A stretch of DNA of 7,941 bases from Gracilibacteraceae bacterium (GCA_031255985.1 JAIRRL010000183.1:1-7941); one strand, 5' to 3'; positions 1-7,416 are shown, numbered from the stretch's first letter. Made by a program: numbers and translations. The notes: a model not told the origin generated them from the sequence alone.

Positions 1-477
1 GATCGACGTAAAGCCATCTCTGCCCTTACTTACGGGCTTTACGTCGTCACCGCCCGCGCCGCTGCGGGCGGTCAGGCCGTCGATAACGGCCAGACCGCCA
101 ACACCTGCTTCCAAATAACGGCGGAACCTTTGCGCGTCGCTCTCGGCATCAATAAAAATAATTACACCCACGGGCTGATCGCGCAAAGCGGGGCCGCCGG
201 CCTGACCGTGCTGCACGAGGGCAATATCGATCTCGTGCGCAATTTCGGCTACAGTTCCGGCCGGGATCGGGACAAATTCGCGGGTTTAAGCGTCTGGCGC
301 AGCCCGGCCGGCATCCTTTATCCCGCCGGCGCGCTGGCCTCGCTTGAGACCCGCGTGCTGACAAGCATGGACGCCGGCACGCACACCCTCTTTTTATGCG
401 AAGTGACAGACGTCTGGTATTTCGGCGGCGGCGCCCCGATGACTTACGCCTGGTTTTTGGCGCGCAAACGCGGTTGA
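1..477 (+). CDS. Flavin reductase domain protein (FMN-binding split barrel), 5' end cut by window edge
   Basis: The frame is open from base 1 to the TGA ending at 477, giving 158 visible residues. The visible protein begins DRRKAISALTYGLYVVTAR, which is where this family normally starts just after Met, so probably only one or a few codons are missing. In-frame TTG or GTG codons further in would cut off the conserved N-terminus and are unlikely starts. Recognisable segments are NGQTANTCFQITAEP (about residues 30-44), INKNNYTHGLI (about 51-61), GYSSGRDRDKFAG, GTHTLFLCEV and the terminal PMTYAWF. They closely resemble the flavin reductase-like domain of high-molecular-weight rubredoxin (Hrb) of acetogens, which binds FMN and passes electrons from NADH or NADPH to partners in oxygen/NO detoxification. 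That role is family knowledge; here it is inferred. The protein stops at ARKRG, where Hrb continues into a rubredoxin domain, so this is a stand-alone version. It is cytosolic, with no signal peptide or membrane segment. Confidence 0.88.
   Translation, partial: DRRKAISALTYGLYVVTARAAAGGQAVDNGQTANTCFQITAEPLRVALGINKNNYTHGLIAQSGAAGLTVLHEGNIDLVRNFGYSSGRDRDKFAGLSVWRSPAGILYPAGALASLETRVLTSMDAGTHTLFLCEVTDVWYFGGGAPMTYAWFLARKRG
4..46. repeat. Perfect 12-bp inverted repeat within the start of the flavin reductase gene
   Basis: CGACGTAAAGCC at 4-15 is the exact reverse complement of GGCTTTACGTCG at 35-46, with a 19-nt loop. It lies inside coding sequence, at about codons 2-16 of the flavin reductase gene, so in mRNA it would form a stable hairpin just downstream of the probable start codon. 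A role in translation control, or use of the site as a protein-binding operator, is inference only. Confidence 0.6.
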
Positions 478-516
478 AGCGAGTGAGGGAAAGAAGATTG
501 TAAGCTTCTCCAAGTC

Positions 517-545
517 CAGGCGGGGCGCCTGAATAATAAATTTTT
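517..545 (+). terminator. Weak candidate terminator after the flavin reductase gene
   Basis: CAGGCG, loop GGG, CGCCTG (517-531) is a perfect 6-bp stem, followed by AATAATAAATTTTT up to 545. The T-run begins 9 bases after the stem rather than directly against it, and the stem is short, so termination is probably weak or partial. Some transcription from the flavin reductase gene may therefore run into the kinase gene. Confidence 0.35.
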
Positions 546-549
546 ACTT

Positions 550-569
550 GCGGGCGTCAGGCCGCTCTA
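550..569 (+). repeat. REP-like palindromic unit before the kinase gene
   Basis: The unit reads GCGGGC, loop GTCA, GGCCGC, then TCTA. It folds into a 6-bp stem with one G-G mismatch. It matches the reverse complement of 7804-7823 at 18 of 20 positions; that copy folds without mismatch. The two copies are more than 7 kb apart in unrelated non-coding DNA, which suggests a dispersed palindromic repeat. The unit ends at the first base of the kinase gene's ribosome-binding site. Confidence 0.5.
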
Positions 570-575
570 AGGGAG
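569..575 (+). promoter_or_regulatory. Ribosome-binding site of the kinase gene
   Basis: AAGGGAG lies 4 bases before the ATG at 580. The spacing is short but workable, and it supports this ATG as the start; the encoded N-terminus (a basic stretch followed by a membrane segment) agrees. Confidence 0.7.
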
Positions 576-579
576 ACTT

Positions 580-3500
580 ATGTTCAAAAACCTGAAATTA
601 CGGACAAAGATTTTCGTCCTGGTCTCAATTGTGGTGATCGTGTCTTTCGGGGCGCTGACGGCGATCGTAACCGGTAAAACTTATGAAATGGCGGAAAAAG
701 ACGCTTTTAATCTGGCGCGGGAAACCGCCGAAAAATATAAACACGAGATCATCGCGGAATTGCAGGGCGCCCGCATCACGGCCGAAACTCTCGCCACGGT
801 GTTCGAGACCTTAAAACGGCACGATCTGACCGATCGAGAGATGATGAATGACATTTTGCGGAGCGCCCTGGCGAAAAAAGAATATATCACCGCCTTTTGC
901 ATAGCTTACGATCCGGACGCCCTGGACGGAATGGACGAAATATACGCCGGAATCGGCCCGGCCTACGACGGGACGGGCCGGTACGCCCCTTACTGGAATA
1001 AACTGGGCGAGAACATAGCGGTGGAGCCTTTATACGATATCGATATCGCCGACTGGTATATCGTGCCCAAAACCGAGCGGCACGAATATATCACCGACCC
1101 CTATCCTTACGAGGTGCAGGGAAATTCCGTGATGCTCGCCAGCCTGGTTTTTCCGATTATGCACAATGACGGATTCATCGGCATCATCGCCTCCGACATA
1201 GTTTTGGACAAATTACAGGAAATGATTTCCAGCGTCAATCCCTATGGACAGGGAGGTTATGTGGAAATATTTTCCAACGCGGGCGCCGTCGTGGCCCATC
1301 CCGACAAGGTTTATTTAGGCCGGGATATAATGGAAGCTCAGGCTTACGAAATGCTGACCTCGGATCACGCGAGGGCGGCTGAAGCCAAAAAGCTCGCCGC
1401 CTCCTATATCGCCGGCTTACCGCCGGAGAGCGGCGGGACTGGCATGGAGCTATTTCTCGCCGGTCTGGAACAATACACGCTTGACTATGATCAAACCGGC
1501 CTGGATTTGACTCTGGCCACGCCGGAACTGGCCGGCGCCATGCTGCGGGCGGATCCGGACCGGCTGCGCTGGGCGGAGGAAGCGAAAAAAGCCGTCGCGG
1601 CCGGCGAGATGTATATTAACAGCAGCAAGGATTCTTATACGGTATATATGCCGGTTCAGTTCAGCGCCGTCACCAATCCCTGGTCGGTGGCGGTGAGTAT
1701 TCCCATGTCCGTTGTGTTAGACAACGCTAACTCAATCCGGAATTATGTTATTTTTGTTTCCGCCGTAGCGGTTTGCGTCATTGCCTTTGTCCTCTATTTT
1801 ATCGCCAGCAATATCACCAAGCCGATACTGCGCCTGTCGGAATCCGCCAAAATCCTGGGCGAGGGAAATTTCGCCGTGGAAACGCCGCTGTTTGAGACAA
1901 AAGACGAGATCGGCGCTTTATCGAAAGCCTTCAAGTTCATGACGGACGAAATCCGGAGTCTCATCGGAAAAATGCAGAAATACGCCCAGACCCTTGAGGA
2001 AAAAAACAAATATTTGAACAGGTTAAACGAGCTGAAAGACGAGTTTTTGGCCAACACCTCCCATGAGCTGCGAACGCCGATCAACGGCATTATCGGCATT
2101 GCCGAGTCCATGATTGACGGGGCGGCGGGGGATTTGAGCAAGGAACAGAAGTATAACCTGGCAATAATTTCCAATAGCGGCAAACGCCTTTCCAATATGA
2201 TTAACGATATATTGGATTTTACCAAACTGAAAAACAAGGAAATAGTATTGCGCCTGCAGCCCGTCGATCTGAAAACAGTCGCCGATACGGTCATTATTTT
2301 ATCGAAACCGCTGATCAAGGGCCGGGATCTGACGGTGGTCAACGAAATCGCCCCCTCTTTCCCCCCGGTTGACGCCGACGAAAACAGATTGCAGCAGATA
2401 TTGTACAATCTGATCGGCAACGCGATTAAATTTACAGAAAAAGGAAAAATCAGCGTGACCGCCACTCTTGCCGGCGGTATGGCCGCGGTTGCGGTCGAGG
2501 ACACCGGGATCGGGATCGCGGCGGATAAATTCGGGCGGATTTTTGAATCGTTTGAGCAGGGCGACGGCTCCACGGCGAGAGAATACGGAGGCACGGGACT
2601 GGGCCTGTCGATCTCGAAAAAAATCGTTGAACTGCACGGCGGGACGATAGAGGTGGCCTCAACGGTGGGCGAGGGTTCCCGCTTCACATTTACCTTGCCG
2701 CTCGCGCGCGGGGAAAACAGGCGGGAGGCGCGGAGCGAGAGCGCGAGCATAATCGATATTGAGGATTACGCCGCCGACAAGGCGGAAATCGAGTCGGCGC
2801 GCGCGGCGGCGGGGGAGGAAAGACGGCGGGTGCTGGTCGTGGACGACGAGCCGGTCAATATCCAGGTGCTGCGCAATCTCCTGACGGTGTGGGGCTATTC
2901 CGTGACCGAAGCCTATAACGGACCGGACGCCCTCGGTCTGCTGGAAAAAGAGGAATTTGACCTCGTTCTTTTGGACGTGATGATGCCCAAAATGTCCGGC
3001 TATGAAGTTTGCCGGCGCATACGGGAAAAACATTCCGCCTTCGCCTTGCCCGTCGTCATGCTGACGGCGAAAAACCAGGTGCAGGACGTGGTGCTGGGTT
3101 TTCAGTCCGGCGCCAACGATTATATCCAGAAGCCTTTTGACAAGGAAGAACTGCTGGCCCGCGTGAAAACTTTGCTGGAGCTGAAGAACGCGACGACGGC
3201 GGCCATGGCGGCCAACAAAGCCAAAGGTCTTTTCCTCGCCAATATGAGCCATGAAATCCGCACCCCTTTGCACGCCATCATCGGCCTGACCGATTTGCTG
3301 CTCAAAACGCCCATGGACGGCAGACAGCGGGATTATACGGAAAAAATGCGGCGGGCTTCCTCGGTTTTGCTTGACATAGTTAACGATATTCTGGATTTTT
3401 CCCAGATAGACGCCGGCAATATCAAGTTGGCCAGCGCCGCTTTCGATATTCGCCGCATGTTCGACGATCTGGCGCTTTTTTACCAGGAAAAACAAAATTC

Positions 3501-4392
3501 GGCGGTCGAGCTGCGTTTTGAGCTGGATCCGGCGCTGCCGGCCGCTTTGCGCGGAGATCAGCCCCGCTTGCGCCAGGTGTTTATCAATCTGATCGACAAC
3601 GCCTATAAATTTACCGAAAGCGGAACGGTCACGGTGCGGGCGGCTGTGACCGGAGGCGGCGAGGACGAGGTTGTTTTGGCCTTCGCCGTGGCGGACACCG
3701 GCATCGGCTTGAACCGGGAGCAGCTGGATGATATATTTGCCGCCTTTAACCAGGCGGATAATTCCTCTACCCGCAAATATGGCGGCGCCGGCATCGGTCT
3801 GACCATCACCCAGCGGATGGTGGAAATGATGGGCGGCGAGATTTCCGTGACCAGCGAGGCGGGAAAAGGCGCGACCTTCGCATTTTCCTGCGCTTTCCCC
3901 TTGGAGCGGCCGGAGAGCCTGAAGCCGGCGGCAGGGGAGGGGGCGAAGGAAGAAGCGGGGGTAGAAGATATTAACGCCGATCTGCGGGGCGTTCGCGTTC
4001 TCCTGGTGGAGGACAATGAGATCAACGCCATGATCGCCACGGAACTGCTGGAAGCGGTGGGGATAGAAGTCACCGCCGCCAAGGACGGCAGCGAGGCGCT
4101 GGCCCGGCTGGCGGCGGCGGCCCGCGCGGACGGCCCGCCTTTTGATCTGACGCTGATGGATTTGCAAATGCCGGTCATGGACGGTTACGAGGCCACCAAA
4201 GCCATCATGGAAGTGCCGGAGTACCGGGAGATGCCGATTTACGCCCTGACGGCCCACGCTTTTCCCGAAGAAAAAGAACGCTGCTTCGCTTTGGGGATGA
4301 AGGGACATCTGACCAAACCGATTGACGACGTGCAGTCCTTTTATGACGCGCTGCGGGAAGCGGTCGCCCTCCGGTCGGCCGGCAAAGTCTAA
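580..4392 (+). CDS. Cache-HAMP hybrid sensor histidine kinase with two kinase cores and two receiver domains
   Basis: This is a 1270-residue membrane signalling protein that autophosphorylates on histidine and relays phosphate to aspartate. In order: TM1 (about 11-32); an extracytoplasmic Cache-like sensor (33-387, with DWY at 158-160 and GIIASD ending at D206); TM2 (388-409); HAMP (about 410-463) and a short coiled linker; HisKA-1 with H495 in SHELRTP; HATPase-1 with N614, DTGIG at 641-645 and GGTGLGL at 670-676; receiver 1 with D755/D756, phospho-acceptor D799, T829 and K851; HisKA-2 with H891 in SHEIRTP; HATPase-2 with N1007, DTGIG at 1039-1043 and GGAGIGL at 1068-1074; receiver 2 with E1144/D1145, D1194, T1224 and K1246. 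All expected catalytic residues are present in both cores, so neither looks degenerate. There is no Hpt or output domain, so a separate Hpt protein and regulator are presumably used. The Cache lobe lacks the arginine two residues before W159 expected of amino-acid-binding dCache sensors, so the ligand is unknown. Start: ATG preceded by AAGGGAG. Confidence 0.95.
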   Translation: MFKNLKLRTKIFVLVSIVVIVSFGALTAIVTGKTYEMAEKDAFNLARETAEKYKHEIIAELQGARITAETLATVFETLKRHDLTDREMMNDILRSALAKKEYITAFCIAYDPDALDGMDEIYAGIGPAYDGTGRYAPYWNKLGENIAVEPLYDIDIADWYIVPKTERHEYITDPYPYEVQGNSVMLASLVFPIMHNDGFIGIIASDIVLDKLQEMISSVNPYGQGGYVEIFSNAGAVVAHPDKVYLGRDIMEAQAYEMLTSDHARAAEAKKLAASYIAGLPPESGGTGMELFLAGLEQYTLDYDQTGLDLTLATPELAGAMLRADPDRLRWAEEAKKAVAAGEMYINSSKDSYTVYMPVQFSAVTNPWSVAVSIPMSVVLDNANSIRNYVIFVSAVAVCVIAFVLYFIASNITKPILRLSESAKILGEGNFAVETPLFETKDEIGALSKAFKFMTDEIRSLIGKMQKYAQTLEEKNKYLNRLNELKDEFLANTSHELRTPINGIIGIAESMIDGAAGDLSKEQKYNLAIISNSGKRLSNMINDILDFTKLKNKEIVLRLQPVDLKTVADTVIILSKPLIKGRDLTVVNEIAPSFPPVDADENRLQQILYNLIGNAIKFTEKGKISVTATLAGGMAAVAVEDTGIGIAADKFGRIFESFEQGDGSTAREYGGTGLGLSISKKIVELHGGTIEVASTVGEGSRFTFTLPLARGENRREARSESASIIDIEDYAADKAEIESARAAAGEERRRVLVVDDEPVNIQVLRNLLTVWGYSVTEAYNGPDALGLLEKEEFDLVLLDVMMPKMSGYEVCRRIREKHSAFALPVVMLTAKNQVQDVVLGFQSGANDYIQKPFDKEELLARVKTLLELKNATTAAMAANKAKGLFLANMSHEIRTPLHAIIGLTDLLLKTPMDGRQRDYTEKMRRASSVLLDIVNDILDFSQIDAGNIKLASAAFDIRRMFDDLALFYQEKQNSAVELRFELDPALPAALRGDQPRLRQVFINLIDNAYKFTESGTVTVRAAVTGGGEDEVVLAFAVADTGIGLNREQLDDIFAAFNQADNSSTRKYGGAGIGLTITQRMVEMMGGEISVTSEAGKGATFAFSCAFPLERPESLKPAAGEGAKEEAGVEDINADLRGVRVLLVEDNEINAMIATELLEAVGIEVTAAKDGSEALARLAAAARADGPPFDLTLMDLQMPVMDGYEATKAIMEVPEYREMPIYALTAHAFPEEKERCFALGMKGHLTKPIDDVQSFYDALREAVALRSAGKV

Positions 4393-4400
4393 ACCGCCCG

Positions 4401-4440
4401 TAAAAACTGTAAAAAATTGTTAATAACTGTGAATAACTGT
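4401..4440. repeat. Four tandem 10-bp repeats with DnaA-box-like words
   Basis: The units are TAAAAACTGT, AAAAAATTGT, TAATAACTGT and GAATAACTGT, an approximate consensus of NAAWAAYTGT repeated at exactly 10 bp, or about one helical turn. TGTGAATAA (4428-4436) and TGTGAAAAA (4438-4446) read on the minus strand as TTATTCACA and TTTTTCACA, both fitting the E. coli DnaA-box consensus TTWTNCACA; the other two units are weaker. The array lies 8 bases after the kinase stop codon and just beyond the T-run of the opposing terminator. Function is unknown; it may be simple AT-rich repeat DNA. Confidence 0.5.
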
Positions 4441-4478
4441 GAAAAAAGAAAGAGAAGGCGGGGGTAAGCCCCGCCTTC
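4441..4478 (-). terminator. Intrinsic terminator of the surface-protein gene
   Basis: GAAGGCGGGG (4454-4463) pairs perfectly with CCCCGCCTTC (4469-4478) across a 5-base loop. Read on the minus strand the 10-bp stem is followed at once by TCTTTCTTTTTTC, a U-rich tract. It stands 57 bases after the minus-strand stop codon. On the plus strand no T-run follows, so for the convergent kinase transcript it could act only as a weak terminator or as a 3'-end stabiliser. Confidence 0.85.
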
Positions 4479-4534
4479 CATAATCCATAATATCGCTTCC
4501 GGCGCAGTAGAATAGTTTTCCGGGACGCGTTTTT

Positions 4535-7405
4535 TTAATAGCGCAGCACCCGGATGGTCTTGTTGGCGACGTTCGCGTTCGATCCGTATTTCTTGACCGC
4601 GAACTGGATGCTCTTGTTGGCGGTCAGCTTGCTGTTGTCAATATTGATGATCACGCTGGCCGCGTCGTCGTCGGAAACGGAGGTGTTGGCGCCGAAGCTG
4701 ACTATATTGGCGCCGGCGCTGTTATAGATTATCCGGCCGATTTCCTGCTCGGTTCCCGCCGAGTTGCGGAAGATAAGCTTCACATGATCGCCGGCCGGTT
4801 TTACGCGCAGAACGCCGTCACCCATGGATTTATCGGTCAGGATATTTTCGAGGCGCACTAATTCGGACAGATCGTAAGTCCCGCCGCTCATCTCGTCGAT
4901 GTTTTCAAAAGTGACTTTGTTTATCTGAGCCACGGTATTCACGATTTTGACGTTCTGGGATTTGGTCGTCAGCGTGCTGCTGCCGCTGCGTTTGATGGTA
5001 GCCTGCAGCTGAACCGAACCGACCTTAACGTCGGCGCTGTCGACTTTTACGGTGATGATGTCGCCGCTCATGCCGATTCCGCCGGGGCCGGGATTTTTCT
5101 CAATCTTGGTGATATAGCCGTCGCGGTTCGCTTTCAAAGAGAAGGCGAGACCGGAGCCGGCGCCGGACAAACTGGCGTTCCAGCCGTAGTATTCGCTGTC
5201 TGTAAAGGCGCCGAGAGCGTAACCGTTACTCGTGTACTTCATCAGATGCAGATCGATGGAATTCTTGGCTGTTTCAAAAGCGTTGTGGTCAACCGTGAAT
5301 TCAATCGCGTCGGAATTGGCCGCCACGAATTTTGACTTGCTCGGATCAATGGAGCCGCTCGCGCCTACGTCAAGCTTGATCTTGCCCAGCTCGCGGTAAG
5401 TGCTGGAGCCGTCCCATTTATAGCCGAAGAAACTGAGGAATTCCGATGAGGTTCTGAGGTTTCCAGATTTTACCTGAACAAGCAACTCGCCTTTGGAGTT
5501 GGCCGCAATCACTTCGGCGTCCGCCACTTTTTGCTGCGCGCCGCCGGAGTATTTGCTGATCTGGAAAGTGGCGGAACCGGAATTCAAATCAACATTGGCG
5601 TTGCCTTTGTCGAAGAAGACCTGATCCCATTTGGCAAAAGGATCGCCGTACTGATCCGTGAATTTGACCAGCGTGTAATCATAACCGCCGCCCACGGCCA
5701 GTTTCATCGTGTTGGTATCCAGAACGGCTTTCGCCGCCACGCGGCCGTCGTCATTGGCCGTATCGCGCACCGTGACGGTAAACGTCTGGGTTACGTTACC
5801 GGAAGTGATGGTGATAGTGGCTTTTCCGGGGCTCATCGCCTGAATCCATTTTGTGTAGTCTCTGCTGCCGGAAGTGCCGACGGGTACGGTGATGTGGGCC
5901 GAGTTGTCGTCGTTGACGTCAACCACCCACGGGTCGGAAGAACTGAGTTTGATGCTGTTGGTGATATCCACGTCGGTGCCGCCGGCGACGGTTTTGGCCT
6001 TGACGTTACTGAAACCGGCTGTTTCCCCGACGATCAAAGTGCCGCTCTTGATGCCCTGGCTCAGCACAGGCTGACCGCTCTCAATCAGGTCGAGACGGTA
6101 GGAGGCGATGCCGCTGGCGGCGGTGGTGCGTCCGTCAAAGAAGCGCACGGTCGTGTAGCCGGACTCGGCGACCAATTCGGACTTTTTCGTGATCTGGATC
6201 GTGTAGTCGCAGCTGTCGCTGCCGCCTTGATAAACAGAGAGGATATTTCCCTGTTTCAATTCGCCCGTATCGGACTCGGTGGAACCGGCGCCGCCGCCGA
6301 AGACGTCGTGATTAGCGGAAAAAAGAACGTCGTAGCCCGCCGCGTCAAGCTGGGCGGCCGTGACTTTCTGGGTGTTGTTGATGCGGATGCCGAGGTACTG
6401 GCCTTCGCTGCGGACGTTGAAGCTTTCCTCAACCCCATTGACCGAAGTAACGACGATAGGCCCGGTTCCGGCGCCGATGGAATTCATGACCGCTTCCGAT
6501 ACGGCTCCCGTACCGCCGAGGGCGACATAAGCCGTAGTGGCGTTGACTTTATTGGTGATGCCGGCGTTGGTCAGCGCGGGTACGTTTATGGTGTTGGTCA
6601 AAAGAATGGGGGATTTTGTCAGCGCCGCCAGAGAGGAAGCCGCCAGGGCGTCAACGAGTGATACGCCGTTGGCGATATACACTTTGTTGAAATCGAAATT
6701 CAGCGCTTCCACAACTTTGGAGTTTGTGGCGTAGCGATCCGCGCCGCCCAGACGGGTGGCGTTAACGCCGGTGATGTCGCTCACAACGCCCGTGCCGCCG
6801 ATAAGGTAAACATTACCCTTCAGCTTGGCGGGGGGAGCCTGGCCGGCCGCGTCTGTCAGAATAATCTGATAGTTATTCGCGGCAGCGAAGGAGGCGGCGG
6901 AAAGGGCGTCGGGGATGGCGTTATAGCCAACGACAAATGTGCCGGCCGCGTCTTTGATTTTAGCGTTGATGAGATCGGAGGTCTCCCAGCGCGTCGCTCC
7001 GCGCAGCACTTCGACTTCCAGGCCGGGGATAGCGCGTAGCTGTTCGGTTACGGTGTCCGTCACCGCGCCTATAACATAGGCTTTTTTTGCTTTGAGTTCG
7101 ATGATGCGGTTTTTTACGCCCGCGTCCAGATTGTTTTTAAAAGTAAGCAAAACGGGCGCTTTGAGTTGACCGGCCAGAGGCGCGGCGGACAGGGAGTCCA
7201 CCAGATTCACCTGGTCGGCGGGGGCGATAACTACATTGTCGGCGCTGGTCCAGCCGACGGAGGTCTCCAGGGCGGTGCCCACTCTGTCGGCGCCGGCCAG
7301 GCGCAAGCTGCTGGACGTGGCGGTGATGGCGAACATTTGCGCCGGCAAGGCCGTGAGTAAAACCGCGACCACCGCCAAAACGGCAATAAATTTGTTTCTG
7401 TTCAT
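4535..7405 (-). CDS. Exported cell-wall-binding repeat 2 (CWB2) surface protein, S-layer type
   Basis: This 956-residue protein is probably secreted and held on the outer face of the wall. A signal peptide is clear: basic MNRNK, a hydrophobic core to about residue 22, with cleavage likely after A26 or A29. Three tandem CWB2 repeats follow: about 34-115 (RLAGADR), 134-209 (LRGATRWETS, ending LIGGTGVVS) and 217-306 (RLGGADRYATNS, ending ALGGTGAVS). In Clostridioides difficile Cwp proteins three such repeats bind an anionic wall polymer non-covalently, and the same is inferred here. Residues about 456-547 look like a bacterial Ig-like (Big2) domain, with SSSDPWVVDV and SPGKATITI. The remaining ~400 C-terminal residues are Ser/Thr/Gly/Asn-rich and probably beta-structured, but I recognise no family. 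There is no LPXTG motif or SLH domain, and a single cysteine (C399). The ATG is supported by GAGGAG upstream, and a strong terminator follows. It is monocistronic as far as visible. The size, composition and architecture suit an S-layer subunit, but an adhesin or other Cwp-type protein is possible. Confidence 0.88.
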   Translation of the reverse strand: MNRNKFIAVLAVVAVLLTALPAQMFAITATSSSLRLAGADRVGTALETSVGWTSADNVVIAPADQVNLVDSLSAAPLAGQLKAPVLLTFKNNLDAGVKNRIIELKAKKAYVIGAVTDTVTEQLRAIPGLEVEVLRGATRWETSDLINAKIKDAAGTFVVGYNAIPDALSAASFAAANNYQIILTDAAGQAPPAKLKGNVYLIGGTGVVSDITGVNATRLGGADRYATNSKVVEALNFDFNKVYIANGVSLVDALAASSLAALTKSPILLTNTINVPALTNAGITNKVNATTAYVALGGTGAVSEAVMNSIGAGTGPIVVTSVNGVEESFNVRSEGQYLGIRINNTQKVTAAQLDAAGYDVLFSANHDVFGGGAGSTESDTGELKQGNILSVYQGGSDSCDYTIQITKKSELVAESGYTTVRFFDGRTTAASGIASYRLDLIESGQPVLSQGIKSGTLIVGETAGFSNVKAKTVAGGTDVDITNSIKLSSSDPWVVDVNDDNSAHITVPVGTSGSRDYTKWIQAMSPGKATITITSGNVTQTFTVTVRDTANDDGRVAAKAVLDTNTMKLAVGGGYDYTLVKFTDQYGDPFAKWDQVFFDKGNANVDLNSGSATFQISKYSGGAQQKVADAEVIAANSKGELLVQVKSGNLRTSSEFLSFFGYKWDGSSTYRELGKIKLDVGASGSIDPSKSKFVAANSDAIEFTVDHNAFETAKNSIDLHLMKYTSNGYALGAFTDSEYYGWNASLSGAGSGLAFSLKANRDGYITKIEKNPGPGGIGMSGDIITVKVDSADVKVGSVQLQATIKRSGSSTLTTKSQNVKIVNTVAQINKVTFENIDEMSGGTYDLSELVRLENILTDKSMGDGVLRVKPAGDHVKLIFRNSAGTEQEIGRIIYNSAGANIVSFGANTSVSDDDAASVIINIDNSKLTANKSIQFAVKKYGSNANVANKTIRVLRY

Positions 7406-7410
7406 ACAAT

Positions 7411-7416
7411 CTCCTC
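7411..7416 (-). promoter_or_regulatory. Ribosome-binding site of the surface-protein gene
   Basis: On the minus strand AAAAAAGAGGAGATTGT precedes the ATG at 7405. GAGGAG is a near-ideal Shine-Dalgarno sequence with 5 bases to the start codon, as expected for an abundantly made surface protein. Confidence 0.85.

Noticed and set aside
498..540. Promoter for the kinase gene (TTGTAA near 498, AATAAT near 532).
   Set aside because: The spacing is about 30 bp and no matching -35/-10 pair exists, so no promoter can be supported in this gap.
2659..4308. Long minus-strand open frame opposite the kinase gene.
   Set aside because: It is antisense to two well-defined kinase and receiver modules; its protein is His/Gln/Arg-rich with no recognisable domain, as expected of a shadow frame in GC-biased coding DNA.
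4401..4440. CRISPR array suggested by regular short repeats.
   Set aside because: The units are 10 bp and tandem with no spacers, and there are no cas genes.
4401..4478. Replication origin suggested by DnaA-like boxes, AT-rich DNA and a nearby stem.
   Set aside because: No dnaA, dnaN, rep or par gene lies nearby, only two boxes fit the consensus, and the stem is fully explained as a terminator.
5531..6661. Long plus-strand open frame opposite the surface-protein gene.
   Set aside because: The minus-strand protein here has a signal peptide, CWB2 repeats, a good ribosome-binding site and a terminator; the opposite frame is Gly/Val/Asp-rich shadow sequence with no domain.
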